From the IMG/VR virus record IMGVR_UViG_3300001589_000022, positions 6,056 through 36,164 of that record: 30,109 bases of DNA. One strand, written 5' to 3'. Origin of the DNA: a virus. Made by a program: the position numbers and the translations under genes. This document shows positions 19,086 to 27,156 of this stretch, piece after piece; within the stretch, counting starts at the first letter, position 1, and each line of letters opens with the position of its first letter. The notes beneath the pieces were generated by a model. The model did not search any database and was not told where the DNA came from. It saw only the letters and a program-made list of their open reading frames with translations.

Positions 19086-19113
19086 AAAAAGGTTAGACGA
19101 ATCCAACCTTTTT
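19086..19113 (-). terminator. Rho-independent terminator with UUCG loop after nrdA
   Basis: On the minus strand, a 12-bp stem (AAAAAGGTTGGA pairing with TCTAACCTTTTT, one G.U pair) is capped by UUCG, and the minus-strand 3' side runs into a U-rich tract. It starts about 25 bases after the nrdA stop and precedes the gp25-like gene by about 46 bases. It therefore separates the replication/nucleotide block from the wedge operon. The stem is A/T-closed at its base, so it could work in both directions, but no plus-strand gene needs it. Confidence 0.85.
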
Positions 19114-19138
19114 ACATAATATACACCTATTTTATACC

Positions 19139-20845
19139 TTAACCCTCACACGCAACACATTGTAAGTCATTTAAATTCAACTTTTTTCTAGCAAAAGCCT
19201 GTGCCGAGTTCATAGAATGTTGATAATATAGTGTCTTAACCCCTAACTTCCATGAGTCAATAAGTAATTTATTAACGTCTTTAGTTGGCATCTCAGGTGA
19301 AACCATTAAATTTAAAGATTGCGACTGGTCAATAAAGTCTTGTCTAATTGCTGCCTGATTAACAATTGACGATTGATTAATTTCTGCAAATGTTCTAAAC
19401 ACATCTTTTTGGTCGTCATTTAGAAAATCTAAATGTTGTACTGAACCGTCAGCCTTTTTTATACTATCCCAAGTTTCCTTATTATTTTTACCGATTGAGT
19501 CTAACAAATCTTTTAATATAGGATTTTTAATAGTAACCTTCATTTTAGCTACATCCTTAACATAACAGTTAGACCAAATAGGTTCAATGGATTGTGACAC
19601 TTGACCAAGAATAAACGCCGATGAAGTAGTCGGAGCAACAGCATTAAGTGTTACGTTTCGTCTACCATAACCTTTTAGATATTCAGGTTCACCAAAAATT
19701 TCAGCTAACTCTTCTGATGCTTTATATGATTTATCTTTAATTGTTCTAAATACCTCAACATTAAGTTTAGCAGTTTCTTTAGTATCGAAAGGTAATCCTT
19801 TTGATTGTAGAAGTGAGTGCCAACCTAAAACACCTAAACCGAGTGCTCTTTGTCTTTTAGCGAAGTTATAAGCCTTTTCCATATATAAAAACGCCATTTT
19901 ACCTTCTCTAGTACCGTTGTCTCTTAATTTTTCTAATTTATTACAATACTCTGTAACAACCGCATCTAAGAAATAAACCATAGTTTCAACAGCGTCAGTA
20001 TCTTTCCATTCATCGTAGTGTAATACATTCATTGAAGATAGTACACAAACAAATGATTCGTCTTCAGAATTATGTAGAGCTATCTCAGAGCAAAGATTAG
20101 AGTTATATATTTTAGCTCCTTTATCTTGGTAGACTTTAGGTGCGTTATTGTTCATTGTATCATGAAACATAATATAAGGATAACCAATTTCACCTCTTCT
20201 TTGAATTACTTTAGCCCATATCTTTCTTTTTTCATCGTCCCCCGCAATCATTTCTTCCATAAATTTATCAGTAACTGTTACCGCGTGTGTTAAATCTTGT
20301 ATTGAAGCTCCTTCCGTACCAATCTCTAAGAATTCCATAATATCAGGGTGCTCAATAGGTAGGTAAGGTGAGAAACGACCTCTTCGTGTCGCCCCTTGTG
20401 AAATGTTATCAACCACACTTTGAAATAGATTCATAAAATGGACTGCACCTGGTGCATGTCCATTATCCGTTATCTTAGCTCCACGACCTCTAATGTTACC
20501 GAAATACCCTGAAGTACCCCCACCCATTTTACTCATTTCACCAACTTCAGCCTGTGTAAATAATATTGATTCTATACTATCACTAACGTTTGAACCAAAA
20601 CAACTCACAGGAAGACCTCTAACTTTACCGAAATTTGCCCATACTGGTGATGATAATGAATACCATCCTTTACTCATGTAATCATAAAATTTATCCGCAA
20701 ACCCTTCTTTATTTAAAAGTTTTTCTGCATGTTCTGCAATTATTTTTATTCTATCTAAAGGTTCTTCACCTTCACTTAAATAACCTCTACGAAGAAACGT
20801 TATTGATTCTTCATTAATCCAATTAAAAGGTTCTCTCTTTTTCAT
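19139..20845 (-). CDS. nrdA: Ribonucleotide reductase large subunit (class I, alpha), no ATP-cone
   Basis: Converts ribonucleotides to deoxyribonucleotides with the NrdB partner encoded just upstream. Key residues are visible: C82 in VSCFGSN and C267 in FVCVLSSMN form the active-site redox pair; N250, C252 and E254 in NSNLCSEI are the catalytic set; Y540-Y541 in KTLYYQHS are the radical-transfer pair; C563 and C566 (CVAC) form the C-terminal shuttle pair. PTTSSAFILGQVSQSIEP is the substrate-binding loop. At 568 residues it is shorter than E. coli NrdA (761), mainly because the N-terminal ATP-cone is missing: the protein begins almost at the helical domain. Regulation of overall activity is instead expected through the cone fused to NrdB. 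Gene order is nrdB then nrdA, 35 bases apart, followed by a terminator. Confidence 0.95.
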   Translation of the reverse strand: MKKREPFNWINEESITFLRRGYLSEGEEPLDRIKIIAEHAEKLLNKEGFADKFYDYMSKGWYSLSSPVWANFGKVRGLPVSCFGSNVSDSIESILFTQAEVGEMSKMGGGTSGYFGNIRGRGAKITDNGHAPGAVHFMNLFQSVVDNISQGATRRGRFSPYLPIEHPDIMEFLEIGTEGASIQDLTHAVTVTDKFMEEMIAGDDEKRKIWAKVIQRRGEIGYPYIMFHDTMNNNAPKVYQDKGAKIYNSNLCSEIALHNSEDESFVCVLSSMNVLHYDEWKDTDAVETMVYFLDAVVTEYCNKLEKLRDNGTREGKMAFLYMEKAYNFAKRQRALGLGVLGWHSLLQSKGLPFDTKETAKLNVEVFRTIKDKSYKASEELAEIFGEPEYLKGYGRRNVTLNAVAPTTSSAFILGQVSQSIEPIWSNCYVKDVAKMKVTIKNPILKDLLDSIGKNNKETWDSIKKADGSVQHLDFLNDDQKDVFRTFAEINQSSIVNQAAIRQDFIDQSQSLNLMVSPEMPTKDVNKLLIDSWKLGVKTLYYQHSMNSAQAFARKKLNLNDLQCVACEG

Positions 20846-20880
20846 ATTCTTATTTTATTATTATTTGTTTTGTTTTGTTT

Positions 20881-22161
20881 TTAAAATAAATCGTTTGATG
20901 TGATTGATTTTTGTTTCTTACTGTAGTTGATACTTCTTTTATTAAAAAAATCAGTATGTTTAGTAGTTAAAATCTCATCATCAAACCATTCAGTAGTCTC
21001 TAATAATGTGTCATTAATCTCAAATATACTATCCACATCTATTGAATTCAAAGATACATTAAATCTATGTTTAATGAACTCCATTGTTTGTTTTTTAGTT
21101 AAGAAATCTAAGTCACCCTTTTCAAAAATCCAATTAACTACTTCTGTTTCTGCTTCATAAGCTTCTTTAGTTGCAATAATTAAATCCTCAACTAATTGTG
21201 GTGTCCACCACTCTGGATTTTCTTTTTTAATTAAATTAACTAACTCGAACCCAAATTCAGCGTGAATATTTTCTTCTTTAGATGTCGCTTCAACAGCATT
21301 ACTAATACCTTTTAATTTGTTTTTATGTTTATTAAATGACATAATAACTAAGAATTGTGAAAATAGTGAAACATTTTCAACAAACATTGAAAACAACACA
21401 ATAGATTCAAAATATTCTTTGTCATCTACAGACTTAGAATTAGAAATAGCTTTTTCTAAATACTTAATTCTTCTTCTTACTTGAGGTACTTCTAATAAAT
21501 TTTCAAACTCATTATTAAGTCCTAACAATTGAATTAGATGCGAATATGCATCAGCATGTCTTACCTCTGACTCAGCGAATGTAGCACCTACATTACCAAT
21601 TTCAGGTTTTGGCATTCTTTTATAAATGTCACCCCAAAATGATTTAACCGCTACTTCAATTTGTGAAATAGCTAACATAGCTCTTTCAACTGCAGATTTT
21701 TCTTTATCGTTTAAATGTACTTTATAATCTTGAATATCTGAGGTATAATTAAATTCAGTATGTACCCAATATGAATGTCTAATTGCATCCACATATTCAT
21801 TTAAGTTAGGATATTCATAAGGTTTAAGATTAATTCTTTTAGAAAAAATATTAGGTTGGTTCTTAGAACGATAAATAATATATTCTTTAGCGACATAATT
21901 TAAACCGTTATCCATTAACTTGTTTTCAACCATATCATGAATTTCATCAACATTAGGTACCCTTTCTTTATTACCTCTGAAAAGACCTTTTGTTGTGAGT
22001 CTGGCAATTTTTTCTGCCATATTTTCATCTACTTTATCGATACTTTTCATCGCATTTAAAATAGCTATTTCAATCTTTTCAGATTTAAAAACTACTTTAT
22101 CTCCACTTCTTTTTATTACATAACGAATGTCTTTAGTGACACTATCAATTAGATTGTCCAT
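20881..22161 (-). CDS. nrdB: Ribonucleotide reductase small subunit with N-terminal ATP-cone
   Basis: 426 residues. Residues about 12-105 form an ATP-cone (YVIKRSGDKVVF, then an A-x-x-x-A-M helix, ending KEYIIYRSKN), a domain normally at the N-terminus of NrdA. Residues about 110-400 are the ferritin-like metal-binding core: ligands E169, E199 and H202 (ESEVRHADAY), E262, E297 and H300 (KEENIHAEF). Tyr206 lies where E. coli NrdB has Tyr122. The first ligand is Glu rather than Asp. The tail ending SNDLF is probably the NrdA-binding peptide. NrdB proteins with an ATP-cone were described from Leeuwenhoekiella blandensis (Flavobacteriia), where dATP drives the small subunit into inactive oligomers. 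The same control here is inferred. The ATP-cone is seen; the cofactor class is not proven. Confidence 0.95.
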   Translation of the reverse strand: MDNLIDSVTKDIRYVIKRSGDKVVFKSEKIEIAILNAMKSIDKVDENMAEKIARLTTKGLFRGNKERVPNVDEIHDMVENKLMDNGLNYVAKEYIIYRSKNQPNIFSKRINLKPYEYPNLNEYVDAIRHSYWVHTEFNYTSDIQDYKVHLNDKEKSAVERAMLAISQIEVAVKSFWGDIYKRMPKPEIGNVGATFAESEVRHADAYSHLIQLLGLNNEFENLLEVPQVRRRIKYLEKAISNSKSVDDKEYFESIVLFSMFVENVSLFSQFLVIMSFNKHKNKLKGISNAVEATSKEENIHAEFGFELVNLIKKENPEWWTPQLVEDLIIATKEAYEAETEVVNWIFEKGDLDFLTKKQTMEFIKHRFNVSLNSIDVDSIFEINDTLLETTEWFDDEILTTKHTDFFNKRSINYSKKQKSITSNDLF

Positions 22162-22183
22162 TTAATATTGTTTTTAAAAAAAT

Positions 22184-23563
22184 TTATACTTTATTTTCCC
22201 TTTGTTTTCTTTTTTGTAGGAGTTCTTGAATACGTACTTTGTTTTTTTCTTCTTTTTGTTCTTCCATTCCTAAGAATGTAACACTACTATCCGTATCAAT
22301 CTCTATCATTTCGTTATCAAATTTACAGTTTTCAAATACAATTCCATCTTTACCTATTCTTGATTTGGTAATAGCAATTGTAGCTAAATTCATTTCTTTC
22401 TGTTGTAGGGATTTAGCAACAGAAATAATAACGTGTCCTACTTGGGCTTTTTTGATTGACCCACCCATTTGGTCCGTTGTTACTACATCAGAAGATATTG
22501 ATGAACGATTTCCTTGAGTTGCCGTCCATCCTGCAATATCTAATTCGTGACACATAGATTCAAACCCTCTCATAACTGAACCTTCACTTTTCCACTCGTC
22601 ACCTAAATTCTTATCAGGAACGATACAATCAATATAATCAACCACAACTAAGTCTATTTTATTACCTTCAGCAATCATTTTACGCATCTGATTTTTTATC
22701 TGATTCATTGTCATTGTATCAGAAGGTAATTTTTTTAGAACTAATCTATTTGGTGCATTTTCTTTAATTTGTCTAACTTTTTCTAAAACTTCTTCTCTTT
22801 GTAATGACAAATTATCGGGTGCGATTTTTGTCCACATAGTGAAATGTTTTCTCTGTATAATTTTAGGGTTATCTTCAAAAAATATTTGTAAAACATTGTA
22901 ACCTAAATTAAATGCGTTATTTGCTATTTTACTAAGGACTGTAGTTTTACCTACACCGGTCGGTGCTAAAATAACACCAATCTCTCCTTTTGCTAATCCA
23001 CCTTTTAGTAAATTATCTATACCATTTATACCTATCGGAATTGGGTGTCTAAAATCGTCATCCAATACTTCATCTAAATTAAAAAAAACATCAGCAGTTC
23101 CCGTGTCAACTTCTCCAACCTGTAAAGCTTCCCTTACCATTTCTTCTAAATGGTCGTAAGACTCAAAATCACCTTTATCTATAATTTTTTGTGCTTTAGA
23201 CATAACCTTCTGTAATTCTTGTTGTTTACAAAATTTTAATGCCTTTTCTTGAACGTATTGATACCCATCTTCTGGAGCATCAACTACTTGAGTTATCATA
23301 TCTAAGACCATTTTTTGGGCCATAGGTGATGAAACTTCAGATTTAGTAATTTGTTCAAGTGTAGAGAATGAAGGAGCGTGTTCATACTTGTGATAATACT
23401 CCTTGGTCATCTGCATGATTAACTTAAAATATTGATTATCAAAGTACTTAGGTTCCAAAACATCTACAATCGAAGCTGCAAAATCCTTATATAGGATAAT
23501 ATTGTTAAGTATTTGTAATTGGAAGGTGTTACCGAGGTAACCAAAGTTCTTTTCTTTTGACAT
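22184..23563 (-). CDS. gp41: Replicative DNA helicase, DnaB / T4 gp41 family
   Basis: 459 residues, close to T4 gp41 (475). The first 150 residues form a helical N-terminal domain. The RecA-like motor holds Walker A APTGVGKTT (200-208) and Walker B DLVVVDYID (304-312, D309). DQMGGSIKKAQVGHVIISV and the later TKSRIGKDG match the loop and arginine-containing motifs of the DnaB family. It should form a hexamer that unwinds the fork ahead of the polymerase. The tail is basic (QKRKQRENKV). It lies between the 150-codon gene and nrdB, in the replication block. No primase or helicase loader gene is in the window. I see no intein or insertion. Confidence 0.9.
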   Translation of the reverse strand: MSKEKNFGYLGNTFQLQILNNIILYKDFAASIVDVLEPKYFDNQYFKLIMQMTKEYYHKYEHAPSFSTLEQITKSEVSSPMAQKMVLDMITQVVDAPEDGYQYVQEKALKFCKQQELQKVMSKAQKIIDKGDFESYDHLEEMVREALQVGEVDTGTADVFFNLDEVLDDDFRHPIPIGINGIDNLLKGGLAKGEIGVILAPTGVGKTTVLSKIANNAFNLGYNVLQIFFEDNPKIIQRKHFTMWTKIAPDNLSLQREEVLEKVRQIKENAPNRLVLKKLPSDTMTMNQIKNQMRKMIAEGNKIDLVVVDYIDCIVPDKNLGDEWKSEGSVMRGFESMCHELDIAGWTATQGNRSSISSDVVTTDQMGGSIKKAQVGHVIISVAKSLQQKEMNLATIAITKSRIGKDGIVFENCKFDNEMIEIDTDSSVTFLGMEEQKEEKNKVRIQELLQKRKQRENKV

Positions 23564-23606
23564 ATTTTATTGAGTTTTAATCTGTGTTTGTAAAATATAA
23601 ATATGG

Positions 23607-24059
23607 TTAAACTAGTTGATAGTTCAAGTACTTGTAAGTTAAATTTTCACTTGAGAAAGTGTCAGTCAAATCACGAAGTAACTTTTTTAGGTGTGGGCGT
23701 ACATCCACAGTGTATCTTGTCTTTGGTGGGTATAATTTAGCATCCCATATTCTATGACAAATTGTCTCATCTCCAATCTTAATATAGATATTAAAATATT
23801 CGGGTCCCTCAGTATTAGAAGTCTCTAAAATATTTGGATTTGCCATTATCTGATGAGTATTCTCTGTCATATAGTCAGACGCCTTATTTTTCAAATCTTC
23901 TTGAATTTTTTCCGCAACATCTCTAACTATACTATAAAGTTCAACACTCTTTCTAGCTTTAGGGTTATACCCTTTAACGTTAAAGTATCTTTGCACAACG
24001 AAGTTATCGTTAAGTGTCATTAAGAACTCTAATTTAGTTGTTTCTATTTTTTCTTTCAT
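23607..24059 (-). CDS. Unrecognised small protein in the replication block (150 aa)
   Basis: I do not recognise its function. The protein has a moderately basic, mixed alpha/beta sequence: an N-terminal segment FLMTLNDNFVVQRYFNVKG, then a helix (about 38-65) and strands near DETICHRIWDAKLYPPKTRY. It has one cysteine (residue about 108). Its ATG overlaps the stop of the upstream nuclease gene by four bases (ATGA), indicating translational coupling, and it precedes the helicase gene by 43 bases. A role in replication or recombination is likely from position alone. It is not obviously gp59 (loader), which is longer and helical. Confidence 0.7.
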   Translation of the reverse strand: MKEKIETTKLEFLMTLNDNFVVQRYFNVKGYNPKARKSVELYSIVRDVAEKIQEDLKNKASDYMTENTHQIMANPNILETSNTEGPEYFNIYIKIGDETICHRIWDAKLYPPKTRYTVDVRPHLKKLLRDLTDTFSSENLTYKYLNYQLV

Positions 24060-25072
24060 AATAAACGTTTTTTTGTTTTAAATCTTCTTTTTTCTTTTCT
24101 TGTTAATTTCATAAAAGGGGTTAAAAATTCAACCCATACATTATCGTGTTTTGGTAAATATTTAAAAATTCCATCACTCATCATCATCCTCATCAAATTT
24201 TTATAACCTCTACCATCAGGGTCTAAATTTTCTGTATGGTATTCTTTTATCGTTTCTTTTGATTCTTCATTTAATAATGGTTGTGACAAATCTACGAGTT
24301 TTTTATTAATTACAAAGAATTCTTCACCAAAAATTCCTTTTTTTGTTTTACCCGAAAGTAAATTTTGTAATGCTCGATTGTCTTTATCATTTTTATGTAT
24401 CTCTTCAGCTCGTTGTATAATATCGTCAATCGTAACCACACTATCAACTATTTCAGGAAATAGTTTAACAAATGTTTTTTCACCCATAAATCTAATACCA
24501 TCAATATTATCGGATTTATCTCCTGAAATTATTTTAAATGTTGCTATGTTTTGATGAGGAATTGATATCTCTTTTAGAGGTACTTTATCTCCGTTTTTAA
24601 GGGTTATCTTCTTCATCGGTTGGTACACCTCCACTTTATCTGATATAAGCTGTGTGAGGTCTTTATCTGAAGAAAATATAGTTTTATATTCGTCTTCGGA
24701 TATTTGACAGTAATACGCTATTAAATCATCACTTTCAGTATTTTTAACTGAAATTTGTCGAATAAACATTTCTTCAAGATAAGCCTTAACTCTTTGAACT
24801 TGCCATTCAAATGATTCTTTTTTAGCTTGATTTAAAGTTTGTTTACGATTTCCCTTATATTCTGGTGAAATAAGTTTTCTTTGGGATGAGTTATTTTCCC
24901 CATCCCAAAACACAATGACTTTATCATGATTGTGTTCATTAAGAAACTTTTTGATTGTGTTAACAAAATGATATAAACCTCCAATATGTTTTCCGTCATG
25001 GTAGAAATCTCTTACTCCATGAAAACCTATTTTAAATAAATTATTTCCGTCAATTAATAATGTTTTAACCAC
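24056..25072 (-). CDS. rnh: 5'-3' exonuclease / FEN-type nuclease (T4 RNase H-like)
   Basis: 338 residues, slightly longer than T4 RNase H (305). A PIN/FEN nuclease with acidic residues in order: D8 (LLIDGNN), D57 (VFWDGE), E113, D115 and D116 (TESDDLIAYY), D136 and D138 (SSDKDLTQ), and D185 and D188 (GDKSDNIDGI, start of the helix-three-turn-helix). These bind the two magnesium ions. Such enzymes remove RNA primers and 5' flaps on the lagging strand, in T4 together with gp32. The C-terminus is strongly basic (LTRKEKRRFKTKKRLL). It lies between uvsX and the 150-codon gene. A Pol I-type 5' nuclease is the alternative name for the same fold. Confidence 0.88.
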   Translation of the reverse strand: MVKTLLIDGNNLFKIGFHGVRDFYHDGKHIGGLYHFVNTIKKFLNEHNHDKVIVFWDGENNSSQRKLISPEYKGNRKQTLNQAKKESFEWQVQRVKAYLEEMFIRQISVKNTESDDLIAYYCQISEDEYKTIFSSDKDLTQLISDKVEVYQPMKKITLKNGDKVPLKEISIPHQNIATFKIISGDKSDNIDGIRFMGEKTFVKLFPEIVDSVVTIDDIIQRAEEIHKNDKDNRALQNLLSGKTKKGIFGEEFFVINKKLVDLSQPLLNEESKETIKEYHTENLDPDGRGYKNLMRMMMSDGIFKYLPKHDNVWVEFLTPFMKLTRKEKRRFKTKKRLL

Positions 25073-25090
25073 TTTATTTGTGTTAAATTG

Positions 25091-26095
25091 TTACTGTTCT
25101 TTTTTTTCTTCTTCTAACTTAAAATCACCTTCAACTCCGATGACCTTTTTCCAATACTCAGATTGCTCACTTTTGTATTTTTCAATTGATTTTTTTTCCT
25201 CAGTACTCTCTTTACCTGCTATGAATCCGTGAGGAGTTACAATTATTTTTCCATCCGCGTATCCTAATCCATTGATATGATTTTTCATTACCGATATTTT
25301 TGTTCTGGACGCAAACTTTACTTTTCTTTTGTTCTTAACTGCCGCTATAGTGGTGGTACCAGCATCTTTTTGATTACCAAATAAGAAAACTAAAGAAGAA
25401 TTTAACCAAATCGCCTCACCTCCTTTACTCTTTATCTTAGGTTGCCCAAATGGGTTATCAGGAAGTTGTACCCAAGGTTGGTTAACAATTAATAAAGTAT
25501 TTTCATACTTAGAATCCGCTCTACGTGAGCCCGAAATTCTTTGGTTGATACCCATACCTATTTTATCCGCTAATGTAGATGCGTTATGCATTTTACCACC
25601 TTTACCGTCAAAAGTCATTTTACATGGTACTGAACCCACTGAGTCCCATAAGAACAGTAAGTCATAATCTAATTCACCTTTAGACTGAGCGTCCAATAAC
25701 TCATTAATGAAGTCAGTTATTTGTTCTATATAATTAAAATTATTATTAAAAATGAAGAACCCGTCCCAATCTAATTCACCTGTTTCTTCATCAACTACTT
25801 CATCACACTCGAAACCCATAAGTTTTGCGTGCTCAAAAGACCATTTTTGTTCCGTAATAATGAATACAGGTAATATATTTTTTTTCTGAGCGTCTACTGC
25901 CGCTTTTACTAACGCAGTTGTTTTACCCGTATCTGAATGTCCTAAAAACATATTTAAATGACCTATTGCTGGTCCAGGTAATCCAACAGCATCTAAGAAA
26001 TCCTCACCCAAATCAAAAAACCTTTGTGGTTTATATTTTGCGGATGTAGAAAATTTCTTCTTTATACTATTAAAATCTTTTTTCTTTATTGCCAT
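25091..26095 (-). CDS. uvsX: UvsX/RecA-type recombinase
   Basis: 334 residues. The RecA core shows Walker A GHSDTGKTT (52-60), a likely catalytic Glu in TEQKWSFEHA (E82), Walker B LLFLWDSVG (D151) and DNA-binding loop 2 region near FGQPKIKSKGGEAIW. The start MAIKKKDFNSIKKKF is basic. It should form filaments on ssDNA and catalyse strand exchange, for recombination-dependent replication and repair. T4 UvsX has about 390 residues, so this one is compact. The gene follows gp32 (59-base gap with a stable hairpin) and precedes the 5' nuclease gene by 18 bases. The C-terminus is Lys/Glu rich (KLEEEKKEQ). Bacterial RecA has different loop sequences, so UvsX is preferred. Confidence 0.88.
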   Translation of the reverse strand: MAIKKKDFNSIKKKFSTSAKYKPQRFFDLGEDFLDAVGLPGPAIGHLNMFLGHSDTGKTTALVKAAVDAQKKNILPVFIITEQKWSFEHAKLMGFECDEVVDEETGELDWDGFFIFNNNFNYIEQITDFINELLDAQSKGELDYDLLFLWDSVGSVPCKMTFDGKGGKMHNASTLADKIGMGINQRISGSRRADSKYENTLLIVNQPWVQLPDNPFGQPKIKSKGGEAIWLNSSLVFLFGNQKDAGTTTIAAVKNKRKVKFASRTKISVMKNHINGLGYADGKIIVTPHGFIAGKESTEEKKSIEKYKSEQSEYWKKVIGVEGDFKLEEEKKEQ

Positions 26096-26111
26096 ATTTT
26101 TTTAAATAATA

Positions 26112-26139
26112 ATGGTAACGACACGAATGCCGCTACCAT
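26112..26139 (-). promoter_or_regulatory. UUCG-loop hairpin between gp32 and uvsX genes
   Basis: On the minus strand, a 12-bp stem (ATGGTAGCGGCA with TGTCGTTACCAT, two G.U pairs) is closed by UUCG. It is followed by a U-rich but interrupted stretch (UUAUUAUUU) and then the uvsX start. It may be an attenuator that lowers uvsX relative to gp32, or a barrier protecting gp32 mRNA from 3' exonucleases. It lacks a clean U-run, so a full terminator is less likely. Confidence 0.65.
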
Positions 26140-26154
26140 CAATTGATTAATATA

Positions 26155-27012
26155 TTAAAATGGTAAGTCTGTGTCAACGCCCATTTTTGATTGTGGGTCT
26201 GTAGACTCTTCTACTTTACCCGTATTTGAAGCTCCTCCGAGAGATAATTCTGTATCATCACCATATACATATTTCTTAAGTTCACTACTCCAAACAGGTG
26301 TTTCACCTCTTGCGATAGCTTCTAAATACTCTACAGGTTTCTGTGCGTATACATCTTGCCATGATAATTCATCTTCCACCCACTCTTTCATTTGAGCCTC
26401 ATCTTTATGAATAGTACATGGGTCATCATACATTACTGTTTGAACAACTGTATACTCAATACCTTTAGGTGTTTTAGCCTTTGAAAGTTCGATAATTAAA
26501 TCTCTACCCTCATTAGCATCAGTTATATCTCCTTTTGCTTTCCATATTGGAATAATTTTATCTAAGATACCTTCTTGTTTGTAGTTATCTTTAAATCTCC
26601 AAAACTTAGGTCCGTGGTCTTCGTTGTCTCTATCAACAAGTTTAACGATATAAAACTTACGTGGTCTGTATTGTCTTGCTAAATCTTTGTCTGATTCTTT
26701 ACCTGTTGATGTTAACTCCTCGTAAACCTCAGTAAGAGGTGAACGCTCCCCATCATTTTTACCTGGGTCATATAGTTTAGTCCATTTACCGTCAATCTGA
26801 ATTTCGTGATACCACACCTCTTTAAATGGTGAAGAACCGTCTGATGTTGGTAGGATTCTAACTGTTTTTTGACCTCCTTTAGTTCCTTTTGGTAGATAAG
26901 TCGTGAAGTAACGTTTTAACCTATCTTCTTGTGAAATCGATTGATTTCCTCCGTTTGTTTTTGCAGTGTTTTTCTCGTACTGAGCTAGAACTGCGTCTAA
27001 TGCATTTGCCAT
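26155..27012 (-). CDS. gp32: ssDNA-binding protein, gp32-like
   Basis: 285 residues, close to T4 gp32 (301). The pattern fits: a short basic/helical N-terminus (MANALDAVLAQYEKN), an OB-fold core with KTVRILPTSDG (49-59), WYHEIQIDGKW, YRPRKFYIVKLVDRDN and WRFKDNYKQ, then an acidic C-terminus. It has only one cysteine (C199), so the Cys3His zinc site of T4 gp32 cannot form. The extreme C-terminus reads DTDLPF, like the peptide tip of bacterial SSB proteins. It should coat ssDNA at forks and recruit partners. It is the first gene of the replication block after a terminator and a candidate promoter; the A-rich leader of about 43 bases could allow autogenous repression as in T4, which is inferred. 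Confidence 0.9.
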   Translation of the reverse strand: MANALDAVLAQYEKNTAKTNGGNQSISQEDRLKRYFTTYLPKGTKGGQKTVRILPTSDGSSPFKEVWYHEIQIDGKWTKLYDPGKNDGERSPLTEVYEELTSTGKESDKDLARQYRPRKFYIVKLVDRDNEDHGPKFWRFKDNYKQEGILDKIIPIWKAKGDITDANEGRDLIIELSKAKTPKGIEYTVVQTVMYDDPCTIHKDEAQMKEWVEDELSWQDVYAQKPVEYLEAIARGETPVWSSELKKYVYGDDTELSLGGASNTGKVEESTDPQSKMGVDTDLPF

Positions 27013-27061
27013 AATTTTCTTTTTTCTCTGTTATTAATAATTTATCTTTTACTCAAGTAAT

Positions 27062-27089
27062 AATATAAGAAAGAAAGTCGTTAAGTCAA
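27062..27089 (-). promoter_or_regulatory. Candidate promoter for the replication block
   Basis: On the minus strand, TTGACT (27089-27084) lies 16 bases before TATATT (27067-27062), a sigma-70-like arrangement; the same stretch roughly fits the Bacteroidetes form with TTG upstream. Predicted transcription would start near 27055, giving a leader of about 43 bases before the gp32 start. It lies just after a terminator, which supports a new transcription unit here. Promoter elements in AT-rich DNA arise by chance, so confidence is moderate. Confidence 0.4.
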
Positions 27090-27105
27090 ATAATTTAAAA
27101 TAAAA

Positions 27106-27131
27106 AAAAGACCAATTAATATTGGCCTTTT
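27106..27131 (-). terminator. Rho-independent terminator after the 208-codon gene
   Basis: On the minus strand, an 11-bp stem (AAAAGGCCAAT pairs with ATTGGTCTTTT, one G.U pair) with loop AUUA runs into eight U residues. It starts 26 bases past the stop of the 208-codon gene. It separates the hub-side genes from the replication block. The rest of this 144-base gap (27013-27156) holds the candidate gp32 promoter and an A-rich leader. Confidence 0.9.
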
Positions 27132-27156
27132 AATTTAAAAAAATAATATATTAGGG

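Noticed and set aside
19071-19105. Bacteroidetes-type promoter (TTG then TATATTTA) before the gp25 gene
   Set aside because: The TTG falls inside the terminator stem with a 23-base spacer and the -7 element lacks the final TTTG; possible but too weak to list.
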